A DNA stretch of 13,306 bases, from the NCBI GenBank assembly GCA_023410155.1, contig JAEYQF010000340.1:1-13306 (forward strand), written 5' to 3'. Of the stretch, positions 6,123 to 13,306 are shown in pieces (within the stretch, counting starts at the first letter, position 1; every line of letters starts with the position of its first letter). The notes beneath the pieces were generated by a model. The model saw nothing but the letters and a program-made list of their open reading frames with translations. It searched no databases and was not told where the DNA came from. The stretch comes from Verrucomicrobiota bacterium (GTDB taxonomy: Bacteria > Verrucomicrobiota > Verrucomicrobiia > Opitutales > Opitutaceae). The position numbers and the translations under genes are program-made.

Positions 6123-7112
6123 ATGCCTTCAGCTGACCACGTCATCCTCCGCGAGTTGCTTGCGCGCGAACCGGAGTTCACCTCCGGCGCCGATCTCGCG
6201 GACAAACTCGGGATCACGCGTGTCTCAGTGTGGCAGCACATGGAGAAGTTGCGGGCGCAGGGCTTCGAGTTCGAGGCGGCTCGCTCGCGTGGTTATCGCA
6301 TCGCACGGAGGCCGGATCATCTGCACGTTGCCCTGATCGAAGTGCACCTAAAGGGCCGCGCGCGACGCTGCCCCATCACGCTGCTCGACGAGGTGGACAG
6401 CACCAACGACGAGGCGGCGCGCCAACTTGCGGCCGGACGCGAGGCGCCCTTCGTCGTCCTCGCCCGCCGCCAGACCAAAGGCCGCGGCCGGGGCGGGCGC
6501 GCGTGGCATAGCGAGGCCAACGGGAATCTCTATGCGAGCTTCGCTTTTCGTCCCACGCTGCCACCAGGCGGGATGGCGACTTTCACGCTTTGGATGGGCG
6601 TCAGCGTGTGCGAGCTGATCTCAAATTTTGCGCAGGTCGACCCGGGCATCAAATGGCCCAATGACATCCTGTTTCACGGCCGAAAGGCGGGCGGGATGCT
6701 CACCGAAGCGCGGGTGGATGCCGATCAAATCCGCGACCTGGTGTTTGGCCTCGGCCTCAACGTCAACGGTGCGACCGGCAGCTGGCCGGGCGAGCTCTCT
6801 CGCCGCGCCGTGTCGCTCGCTGAGGAGGCGAAGGGCACGCTCGACATCAACCGGTTCGCCGCCGCCCTGGTCGGGCGGGTGCTGCTCGCCTACGAGCAGT
6901 TCGTCGCGGGGGAACACGGCGAGGCCTTTGCCGCGATGTGGCAGCGTTTCGATGTGTTGCGCGGGCAGACGATCGCGCTCCTGCAGGGCGGGAAACGCAT
7001 CGAAGGAACGGCGGCCGGGATCGATGACGAGGGATCTCTGCTCATTCGGCCGGAGAGCGGACGACTCCAGCGTTTTCACGCTGGCGATGTGACGTTGGAA
7101 AAGCGGTCTTGA
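6123..7112 (+). CDS. birA: Bifunctional biotin-[acetyl-CoA-carboxylase] ligase / biotin operon repressor
   Basis: The enzyme activates biotin to biotinyl-5'-AMP and transfers it to a lysine of biotin carrier proteins such as AccB. The 329-residue product shows three parts. An N-terminal winged helix-turn-helix (about 8-62, ADLADKLGITRVSVWQHMEKL) indicates the repressor-type BirA. The catalytic domain has STNDEA from Ser93, the biotinyl-AMP loop GRGRGGR at 120-126, KWPND at 177-181 and KAGG from Lys188. A C-terminal SH3-like domain covers about 275-329. The ATG at 6123 follows a pyrimidine-rich TCCCTCCTAA without a Shine-Dalgarno motif. It begins the plus-strand gene run that continues into the ABC exporter (17-bp gap). 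No biotin gene or evident BirA operator is in the window, so the regulated target is elsewhere or absent. Confidence 0.95.
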   Translation: MPSADHVILRELLAREPEFTSGADLADKLGITRVSVWQHMEKLRAQGFEFEAARSRGYRIARRPDHLHVALIEVHLKGRARRCPITLLDEVDSTNDEAARQLAAGREAPFVVLARRQTKGRGRGGRAWHSEANGNLYASFAFRPTLPPGGMATFTLWMGVSVCELISNFAQVDPGIKWPNDILFHGRKAGGMLTEARVDADQIRDLVFGLGLNVNGATGSWPGELSRRAVSLAEEAKGTLDINRFAAALVGRVLLAYEQFVAGEHGEAFAAMWQRFDVLRGQTIALLQGGKRIEGTAAGIDDEGSLLIRPESGRLQRFHAGDVTLEKRS

Positions 7113-7129
7113 GCGATCCCGCCGTGCAG

Positions 7130-8152
7130 ATGACGAGCACCACCAACGAGGCAACTCCCCTGCCCCCGCCGGATGAACCGGCGATTGAAGTTTCGCACCT
7201 GATCAAAACCTACGCGGGGGTGACGGCGGTGAGCGATATCAGCTTCCGCGTGGAGAAGGGCGAGATCATCGGATTCCTCGGTCCCAATGGCGCGGGCAAG
7301 TCCACGACCATGCGCATCCTCACTGGATACCTGCCGGCGACTTCGGGCAGCGTGAGCATTTGCGGGGTGCCGGTCGCATCGCGACCGGACGAGGCGAAAC
7401 GCAAAATCGGCTACATGCCTGAAAACAATCCGCTGCCGGAGGACATGCGCGTATCCGAGTATCTCTATTTCCGCGGCCGGCTGAAGGAAATCAAGCGGCG
7501 CCACCTCGGTCCGCGGATCGACGAGGTCCTGGAGTTGTGCGACTTGAAACGGGTCCGGCACAAGATCATCGGCAAGCTCTCGAAAGGCTTCCGACAGCGC
7601 GTGGGAATCGCGGAGGCGATTCTGGCCGAGCCCCCTGTGATCATCATGGACGAGCCGACCATCGGGCTCGACCCGCATCAAATTCAGATCGTGCGCCAGT
7701 TGATCGCCGGCCTGCGCGGACGCATGACAGTGATCATCTCGTCCCATATCCTTCCCGAGATCGAGATGACCTGCGACCGCGTGTTGATCATCAATCAGGG
7801 CCGCGTCGTGGCACAGGGCACGCCGGCCGATCTGCGTCGCGAGATCCTCGGGCGTTCGATTTACGAGATCGAAGTGCACGGGGACTCGGCGCGATTCGCG
7901 GAGGCGACAAGCACCGTCGACTCCACGCTGCGCATCACGACGGAGACGGAGCCGGATGCCAGCGGGTTCCGCACGGTCAAGCTGACCACCGAGCGCGAGG
8001 ACGATCTCGGCGAGACGCTGCTTCGGGCGCTGCTTGCACGCGACCTCCGCGTGCGCGCCCTCAGCCGCGCGCACGCGACGCTCGAAGATGTATTTTTAGC
8101 AGCGACCAGGCGCAGCTGGGACGTTCGCGCCGAGGACCTGAGAAAGAAATGA
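7130..8152 (+). CDS. ABC exporter ATP-binding subunit, GldA/DrrA-type
   Basis: This 340-residue cytoplasmic ATPase powers the permease encoded next. Numbering from the ATG at 7130: Walker A GPNGAGKS at 51-58 (Lys57), signature LSKGF at 150-154 followed by RQRVG, Walker B IIMDEP with Asp174 and Glu175, and the switch His206 in ISSHILPEIE. The LSKGFRQRVG variant and a C-terminal extension after about residue 235 are characteristic of the ABC-2/GldA group. A TTG at 7109 overlapping the birA stop would add seven residues; the ATG is preferred, though both keep the domain intact. Neighbours (GldF-type permease, GldG-type protein) support a Gld-like exporter rather than a drug pump. In Bacteroidota GldA/F/G serve gliding; here the substrate is unknown. 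Confidence 0.93.
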   Translation: MTSTTNEATPLPPPDEPAIEVSHLIKTYAGVTAVSDISFRVEKGEIIGFLGPNGAGKSTTMRILTGYLPATSGSVSICGVPVASRPDEAKRKIGYMPENNPLPEDMRVSEYLYFRGRLKEIKRRHLGPRIDEVLELCDLKRVRHKIIGKLSKGFRQRVGIAEAILAEPPVIIMDEPTIGLDPHQIQIVRQLIAGLRGRMTVIISSHILPEIEMTCDRVLIINQGRVVAQGTPADLRREILGRSIYEIEVHGDSARFAEATSTVDSTLRITTETEPDASGFRTVKLTTEREDDLGETLLRALLARDLRVRALSRAHATLEDVFLAATRRSWDVRAEDLRKK

Positions 8153-8183
8153 ACGCCCTCCCCCTGCGCAGCGCTCTCCGTCG

Positions 8184-8945
8184 ATGAAGCATTTTTTCAC
8201 GCTCCTCAGTCACGAGATCCGGATGCTCTTGGTCAGTCCGGCCACGTATGTCGCGGCGACGGCGTTTCTGCTCTTCATGGGGTTCATGTTCACCGGCCTG
8301 CTGGAGAGCTACAGCAAGGAACCACAGGAGCTCTCGCCGGCGTATGTGTTCTTCCAGTTCTTCTGGCTTCCCGTGTTTTTCATGGTGCCCCTGCTCACGA
8401 TGAAGAGTCTCGCGGAAGAGCGGCGCCTGGGCACGATCGAGACACTCCTCACGACGCCGATCACCACCACCGAGGTGGTGTTGGGAAAATACGGCGCGGC
8501 CTACCTGCTCTACATTACCCTCTGGGCCTGCACGAGCGGGTTCTTCTACATCCTGCAGAAGTTCTCCGGCGACATGCGCTTCATCGACATGGGACCGCTG
8601 ATCGGCGGTTACACGTTCGTCGCGGTCTCCGGGCTGTTCTTCGTGGCGATCGGGATCTTCACCAGTTCGCTCAGCCGCAATCAGGCGGTGGCGGGCATCA
8701 TCTGCTTTGTGCTCCTCGTGGCCGTGATCGGCGGCACCAACTATCTCGCGGACAGTTCCTGGCTCAGCCGGGAGAGTCTCGATCCGATCCGGGATACCGT
8801 CAGCTACATGCAGGTGCTCTCGCATCGCGACGATTTCACCCGGGGAGTAGTCGATACGCGCCAGCTCCTCTTCTACCTCAGCGGGACGGTGCTCGCGCTG
8901 ATCTTCAGCATCCTCGGCGTGGAGGCGAAGCTGCTGCACTCATGA
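8184..8945 (+). CDS. ABC-2 type permease, GldF-like
   Basis: This inner-membrane subunit of 253 residues has six predicted transmembrane helices, at about 18-40, 56-73, 104-126, 138-161, 166-186 and 227-246. Between helices 2 and 3 lies the conserved MKSLAEERRLGTIETLLTTP stretch (73-92), the coupling segment seen in GldF/NosY-type permeases, which probably contacts the ATPase. The length matches single GldF-type subunits of about 240-260 residues, so a homodimer is expected. The ATG at 8184 follows a 31-bp gap after the ATPase gene and a C/T-rich leader, with no Shine-Dalgarno motif. The next gene encodes the GldG-type partner. Confidence 0.93.
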   Translation: MKHFFTLLSHEIRMLLVSPATYVAATAFLLFMGFMFTGLLESYSKEPQELSPAYVFFQFFWLPVFFMVPLLTMKSLAEERRLGTIETLLTTPITTTEVVLGKYGAAYLLYITLWACTSGFFYILQKFSGDMRFIDMGPLIGGYTFVAVSGLFFVAIGIFTSSLSRNQAVAGIICFVLLVAVIGGTNYLADSSWLSRESLDPIRDTVSYMQVLSHRDDFTRGVVDTRQLLFYLSGTVLALIFSILGVEAKLLHS

Positions 8946-8982
8946 CACGCTGCCCCAACCGCGCCTGTCCCTGTTTCCCTCG

Positions 8983-10479
8983 ATGCCGTTGACCCACAGC
9001 TTCCGCGCCGCCCGCTGGGTCCGCACGCTCAACCTCGTGTTGCAGGCGGTGCTGTTCCTCACGCTCTTCGGCGGGCTGAACTACGTCGCGCGGAATCATG
9101 CCTGGCGTTTCGACCTGACTTCCCAGCGTCGTTACTCGCTGTCGCCAGAGACGCTTTCCTACCTGCACACGCTACCGCGGCCGGTGAAGATCGTGGTCAC
9201 GTTGACCGAGGATTCCGACAATCCGGAAATCGCCCAGGCATTCCGAGATCTGCGCGGTTTGTTGCGCGAGTATTCCTACGCGACCGAGAAGGACCCGAAC
9301 CGCCGCATCACCGTCGACTTCCTGGATGTCTATCAGCGGCGCCGCGACGCCGACCAACTCGGCATCACCGAGGCAAACCGGATCGTGCTCATCTGCGGCG
9401 ACAAGCGCCGCTCCGTCACCCTCGGCGAAATCTACGAGGTCAAAAACCGCACGCAGAAAGTCGCTTTCCGCGGCGAGCAGGCGATCACCGCAGCGCTGCT
9501 CGATGTCGCCAGCCCCGGGCGGAAAAAAATCTACTTCCTCGCCGGCCACGGCGAACTCAGCCCCGACGATGTCGATCCTGTGCGCGGTCTTTCGGAGCTG
9601 CGCGACGGACTGCGCCAGCGTAATTTTGAGGTGGAGACACTCAACCTCTCGTATTTGCGACGCGTGCCGGACGATGCGGCCCTCATCGTAGCCGTCGCAC
9701 CGCAGGGCCGCTTTCAGGCTCTCGAGCAGGAATTGTTGCGGCAATATCTGGCGACCAGCGCCGGACGCGTGATCATGATGCTCGCTCCGGGCAGCCCGCA
9801 CGGGCTTGAGGACCTGTTGCTCGACTGGGGCATCCTCGTCGACGACGACCTGATCTGCGACACGGGCACGCAGAACATGACCGAGGAAGGCGAACTGCTC
9901 TTGCGCTTCCTCGCTCCGCATCCCGTCACGCAGACGTTGATCGACTACAATCTCTACCCCCGGGTCGGCCCGGCCAGGAGTGTGCGGCCCGATCCAGGCC
10001 GCTCGCTCGGCGCCGGTCTCACCGTCACGACGCTCGCCGCGACCTCGACCACAGCTTGGGGCGAGGTGAGCTATCGTTTGCACGCTGCCTACGAATTTAC
10101 CCCGGGCGTCGACATCCGCAGCCTGCCGGGCATGGAGCCGAAGGATCGACTCGGCGTGATCGTCGCCTCGGAACGCGTCTCCGTGCGCGACAACCTGCCC
10201 TTCAGCGTGCGGGGCGGACGCATCGTGGTTTTCGGCACCGGAGATCTGATCGCCAACAACCGCATCGCCGACGTCGCTAACCAAAACATCTTCATCAGTG
10301 CAGTGAACTGGACGGTGGATCGTGACGCGCAATTCAACATCCCCGCGCGCCCCATCGATCGCTTCCAGCTTTCGCTCAGCGCCGGCGAACTCAGCCGCCT
10401 GCGCTACACCCTCCTGCTCGCCCTGCCGGGCGTCGCCGCCGTGCTCGGATTGCTCGTTTACTGGACGCGCCGCTCGTAA
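8983..10479 (+). CDS. GldG-family ABC-type auxiliary protein
   Basis: A 498-residue membrane protein related to GldG (ABC_transp_aux domain). One helix near the N-terminus (about 16-36) is followed by the family hallmark FDLTSQRRYSLS (43-54). A large periplasmic domain then runs to about 470 and includes IYFLAGHGELS. A second helix lies near the C-terminus (about 477-494), ahead of a TRRS tail. The periplasmic part has a ThuA/glutamine-amidotransferase-like fold in related proteins, but I see no clear catalytic residues. It probably couples the ABC machinery to an envelope component. Start ATG at 8983 with the leader CCCTGTTTCCCTCG. The gap to gldF is 37 bp and to the next gene 17 bp. Confidence 0.92.
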   Translation: MPLTHSFRAARWVRTLNLVLQAVLFLTLFGGLNYVARNHAWRFDLTSQRRYSLSPETLSYLHTLPRPVKIVVTLTEDSDNPEIAQAFRDLRGLLREYSYATEKDPNRRITVDFLDVYQRRRDADQLGITEANRIVLICGDKRRSVTLGEIYEVKNRTQKVAFRGEQAITAALLDVASPGRKKIYFLAGHGELSPDDVDPVRGLSELRDGLRQRNFEVETLNLSYLRRVPDDAALIVAVAPQGRFQALEQELLRQYLATSAGRVIMMLAPGSPHGLEDLLLDWGILVDDDLICDTGTQNMTEEGELLLRFLAPHPVTQTLIDYNLYPRVGPARSVRPDPGRSLGAGLTVTTLAATSTTAWGEVSYRLHAAYEFTPGVDIRSLPGMEPKDRLGVIVASERVSVRDNLPFSVRGGRIVVFGTGDLIANNRIADVANQNIFISAVNWTVDRDAQFNIPARPIDRFQLSLSAGELSRLRYTLLLALPGVAAVLGLLVYWTRRS

Positions 10480-10496
10480 ATCCCGCTCTTCTCGCC

Positions 10497-12419
10497 ATGC
10501 GCACCAAAGTCACGCTCGTGCTCCTGTTTCTGAATGTTGCGCTGTTCTTCTTCATCTTCCAGTTCGAGCGCCGCTGGCGCACCGAGGACAACTGGAAAGA
10601 AGCGCGCCGCCGCGTGCTCGGTGCCGAGGCCGCCGATCTGCGCAGCCTCGAGATCACCACGGCCAACCGCACCCTCGCCCTCACCCGTCGCGGCGACACT
10701 TGGTTCTTCGCCCGTCCGATCGAGTGGCCGGCGAATCCCAACGCGATCAGCCGCATCGTGAACGAACTCCAATTCCTCGAGCACGAAACGAGTTTCAGCG
10801 TGGCCGACCTCTCCCGCAACGGCCAGTCGCTCGCCGACTATGGTCTCGACCAGCCGCGGCTAACGGTGACGTTCACCTCTGGCGAACCCGGCAGCGACAC
10901 GGTCGGACGCCCTACGCAGCTCCGCCTCGGCGATGTCACCAAAGACGGCTTGCGCCTGTATCTTCTCTCGCCCGACGGCGAGCGCATCCATGTCGTCAAC
11001 CAGAGCCTCGCTCGAAGCCTTTCGCTCACCTTCGAAGAGTTGCACGCCGATACGATCTTCACGATCCCGGTCTTCGAAGCACGCTCGCTAAACCTGCAAA
11101 CCGCCGCACCTGCGAGCCTGCGCATCCGGCTGCGCCGCGACGGCAGCCGCTGGTCTTTCGAGACGCCCATCATCGCCCGCGCGAGCAAGAATGCCACCGA
11201 GCTGGCCATCAACGGCCTCAATGCCCTGCGCGTCCGCAGCTTCGTCACGCAGGACGCCCCCGCCACTTTGCCCGCCGAGAGACCGTCTCTCCGCATCAGC
11301 CTCGAGGGAAACAACCGACGCGAGACCCTTATCCTTGGCGATGAACTCGGCGCGACCGCCATCCCAAGCGGTCCGGCCACGAGCCCTGACAAGGAATACT
11401 ACGCGCAACTCGACGGACGCAGCGCGCTTTTCACGGTCGCTATCCCCGCGGCCTTGAAGAGCTCCCTCGATCGCGCGCAGGAAGCGCTGCGCGAAGCTCG
11501 CATCCTGGAACTCGATCCCAGTCGCGTGACTTCGATCAATCTCCTCTCCCCCGACGAACAGTCGCTCACCCTCCAGCGTCTCGAAACCACCAACTCCGCT
11601 GGCGCCCCCACCTGGCAGATCGTTTTGCGCGGTGAAGGAGCGCAAGGTCCCCAGACGCTGCCCGCCGATGCCGATGCAGTCACTCGTCTGCTCGGCCGAT
11701 TGTCCCTTCTCTCGGCGACCCGTTTCCAGAGCGATGCACCGCGCGACGCCGACCTCGAGACCTGGGGCTTCAACCGTCCCGAACGCGAAATCACCATCTC
11801 CACACTCAATAGCTCGCCAGTCACGCTGCAGATTGGACTGCCGACGCGCCGCGACGGCTTCGCTTACGCCCGCCTCGCCGGCAGCTCCGCCTCCGTTTAC
11901 GCGATCGATCCGGAGATTCTCCGAGAAACTCCCGTGAACCCTGCGGCCTGGCGCCAACGCGTGTTGCGCGACCTGCCAGCCGGTGCACGGATCACCGCGA
12001 TCAAACTCACGGATCTCAGCGATGGTGTCGTGTTGCTCAACACCACGCTTTCGCCGGGCGGGCAGCCCGACACAGAATCCGTTCCTGCCGCCGAGATCGC
12101 CGCTCTTCTGCCGAACCTGCGAACGCTGCGCGCGCGCGAATTCATCCGCGATCAGTTCGTGGATCAACTGGTCTTCGCTGGTGCGGAGCGTCGCTGGCGC
12201 TACCGGTTGGACACCACCATCACTCTCACCGGTGGTGCGGGCGAGCAGGTGAGCACCTCGGAGCTGTTCTTGTCGCCGCGGTTGGGCGGGGACCAGCAAC
12301 TCGCCGCCTCGCGGGAATTCAACGCGGTCTTCCTCATCGAGCAGCCGCTGCTGGATCAACTGTGGAAGATCGTCGAGGGTCCGCGCGATCCCGGCCCCGC
12401 ATCCGAAGCCACTCGCTAA
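10497..12419 (+). CDS. DUF4340 membrane-anchored protein with four internal repeats
   Basis: A 640-residue protein with one N-terminal helix (about 4-22) and a basic stop-transfer region, then a periplasmic part. By eye it contains four related modules of about 130-155 residues, beginning at ADLRSLEI (46), ARSLNLQT (195), SRVTSINL (342) and ARITAIKL (497). Modules 1 and 3 are clearest: an LxxxRxxxxW strand pair, a helix, then YGLDQPRLTVTF or WGFNRPEREITI and an LRLG / LQIG strand. DUF4340 proteins regularly follow GldG in Gld-like operons, and the present order (ATPase, permease, GldG, DUF4340) matches that. Its role is likely structural or substrate-contacting in the envelope; no catalytic motif is visible. 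Start ATG at 10497 follows a pyrimidine-rich leader. Confidence 0.9.
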   Translation: MRTKVTLVLLFLNVALFFFIFQFERRWRTEDNWKEARRRVLGAEAADLRSLEITTANRTLALTRRGDTWFFARPIEWPANPNAISRIVNELQFLEHETSFSVADLSRNGQSLADYGLDQPRLTVTFTSGEPGSDTVGRPTQLRLGDVTKDGLRLYLLSPDGERIHVVNQSLARSLSLTFEELHADTIFTIPVFEARSLNLQTAAPASLRIRLRRDGSRWSFETPIIARASKNATELAINGLNALRVRSFVTQDAPATLPAERPSLRISLEGNNRRETLILGDELGATAIPSGPATSPDKEYYAQLDGRSALFTVAIPAALKSSLDRAQEALREARILELDPSRVTSINLLSPDEQSLTLQRLETTNSAGAPTWQIVLRGEGAQGPQTLPADADAVTRLLGRLSLLSATRFQSDAPRDADLETWGFNRPEREITISTLNSSPVTLQIGLPTRRDGFAYARLAGSSASVYAIDPEILRETPVNPAAWRQRVLRDLPAGARITAIKLTDLSDGVVLLNTTLSPGGQPDTESVPAAEIAALLPNLRTLRAREFIRDQFVDQLVFAGAERRWRYRLDTTITLTGGAGEQVSTSELFLSPRLGGDQQLAASREFNAVFLIEQPLLDQLWKIVEGPRDPGPASEATR

Positions 12420-12425
12420 ACGCCC

Positions 12426-13306
12426 GTGAGCGCCGCCCGCGATCAACGCCCGCGCTGGGCTCGCCTGTGGCTCACCGCGGGCTCCGCCTGCGCTCGCGGG
12501 GTGGGCTCGTTGCTGCTCTGGGTTTTCTGGCTCGCGCTTGCGATCGTGCTCCTGATCCAGATCGGCATCGCTGTTTCGCGGGAGTTGTCGGTGCCCAAGT
12601 TTGTCCTCCGCTCGATCGAGGAACGGCTCAACGCGGCGCAGATGCGTGTAAATTTCGGCCGAGCGCTGCTGGAGCCTTCCGGGCGTATTCTGCTCCGCGA
12701 TGTGAAGATCTCGCTGCCTGAGTTCGAGGAGCCGGTCGCCACCAGCCGGGCGATCCACGTGCAGCTCGACCCGTGGTCGCTGCTCACGGGCGAAGTAAAG
12801 GCGCGCCAAGTCGAGATTGCCGATCTCAACCTCTTCGTTCCCGCGATGCTCGCGCCCTCGGGTCAAAGCGAGGAACTACTTCGCGGTGCGGACTTGCTGG
12901 TGCGCCCGCGTGAGCACGAGATCGAGATCGCCCACTCGAGCGGACGCTTGGGAGAAATGGCCATCACCGTGTCTGGTTCGTTCCGGCTGCCGCCCCGCTC
13001 CCAACGCAACCCCGAGGCTGTCCCCGTCACCGAGTTGATCGCGCGACACTATGGTCGGGTCAGCCGACGCGTGCGCGAAGAGATGGAGAAAATCGCCGGC
13101 GTGCATCAACCCATCCTGCACATCACTCTCGAGCCGTCGCTCACCCGCAGCGCGCTCGCTACGGTCGTCCTGCTGGCGGAGCGGATTGCATGGCCGGGGC
13201 AGGCGCCCGGAGAACTACAGGACGTGCGCGTCGAAACGCGCCTGCCATTGCTGCCCGAATCCCCTTTCGTGCTTCCCGCGCGCGTCTCATTCAAACAAGC
13301 GCGACT
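12426..13306 (+). CDS. AsmA/TamB-like envelope protein, 5' part only
   Basis: An open frame from a GTG at 12426 runs off the window end (293 codons seen, no stop). The GTG lies 6 bp after the DUF4340 stop, fitting an operon; no ATG precedes the transmembrane segment in this frame. Residues 26-50 form a hydrophobic helix (LLLWVFWLALAIVLLIQIGI), giving an N-in, periplasm-facing topology. The following sequence, with NFGRALLEPSGRILLRDVKI, IHVQLDPWSLLTGEVKARQV and EIADLNLFVP, has the strand pattern of AsmA-like N-terminal domains, in which Gly-x-I/L-x-L-x-D-V precedes a domain-naming Asp-Pro strand. Such proteins bridge inner and outer membranes and are linked to lipid transfer. The full length and C-terminal domain are unknown. 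Confidence 0.75.
   Translation, partial: MSAARDQRPRWARLWLTAGSACARGVGSLLLWVFWLALAIVLLIQIGIAVSRELSVPKFVLRSIEERLNAAQMRVNFGRALLEPSGRILLRDVKISLPEFEEPVATSRAIHVQLDPWSLLTGEVKARQVEIADLNLFVPAMLAPSGQSEELLRGADLLVRPREHEIEIAHSSGRLGEMAITVSGSFRLPPRSQRNPEAVPVTELIARHYGRVSRRVREEMEKIAGVHQPILHITLEPSLTRSALATVVLLAERIAWPGQAPGELQDVRVETRLPLLPESPFVLPARVSFKQAR

Noticed and set aside
9172..10332. 386-residue open frame on the minus strand
   Set aside because: It is antisense to the GldG-family gene, whose family motifs are clear; the composition is that of a shadow frame.
11088..12866. 592-residue open frame on the minus strand
   Set aside because: It lies antisense to the well-supported DUF4340 gene and runs into the next gene. 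Long antisense frames are common in GC-rich DNA with strong third-position bias, and the product is Gly/Arg/Glu-rich without a recognisable domain.
1..13306. CRISPR array, transposase or IS ends, tRNA, rRNA
   Set aside because: No regularly spaced identical repeats with unique spacers, no transposase-like frame and no clover-leaf or rRNA sequence was recognised. The 22-bp array is contiguous without spacers.

Overview
This is a GC-rich window that is almost entirely coding, with ten complete protein genes, one partial gene and one notable non-coding stretch. The gene families point to a Gram-negative bacterium: a Gld-type ABC system, a DUF4340 protein, an AsmA/TamB-like envelope protein and a secreted S9 peptidase. 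The general style suggests Verrucomicrobiota, perhaps Opitutaceae: most start codons lack a Shine-Dalgarno motif, several are preceded by C/T-rich leaders, and a Gld-like operon sits outside Bacteroidota. The phylum is an inference from gene content; no rRNA or tRNA is present to test it.

Layout. Positions 67-1928 hold proA (proline biosynthesis) and, 2 bp later, an ADP-ribose-pyrophosphatase-like Nudix hydrolase. Positions 1929-2463 are a 535-bp non-coding stretch with three parts. A C-rich arm carries about 26-bp repeats with two NotI sites. An AT-rich centre carries two copies of a GTCATA-N5-TATGAC dyad 77 bp apart. A G-rich arm is made of nine degenerate 22-bp tandem units. The stretch leads into a secreted prolyl-oligopeptidase-family (S9) serine peptidase (2464-4527) with a complete Ser-Asp-His triad. 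A small P-loop kinase-like protein and a short secreted protein of unknown function follow. A small conserved hypothetical gene lies on the minus strand and converges on the latter.

From 6123 to the end runs what looks like one plus-strand operon: birA (biotin-protein ligase with an N-terminal helix-turn-helix), an ABC-2 exporter made of a GldA-type ATPase, a GldF-type six-helix permease and a GldG-type auxiliary protein, then a membrane-anchored DUF4340 protein and the start of an AsmA-like protein that runs off the window. Intergenic gaps are 6-37 bp. The order suggests an envelope complex in which an ATPase and permease work with large periplasmic proteins (GldG, DUF4340, perhaps AsmA-like). 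The transported substrate cannot be deduced.

Most notable observations: the phased 22-bp array and paired dyads before the peptidase gene; a four-module internal duplication in the DUF4340 protein; and the AsmA-like gene joined to the Gld-like operon. I found no CRISPR array, transposase, tRNA, rRNA or integration site.
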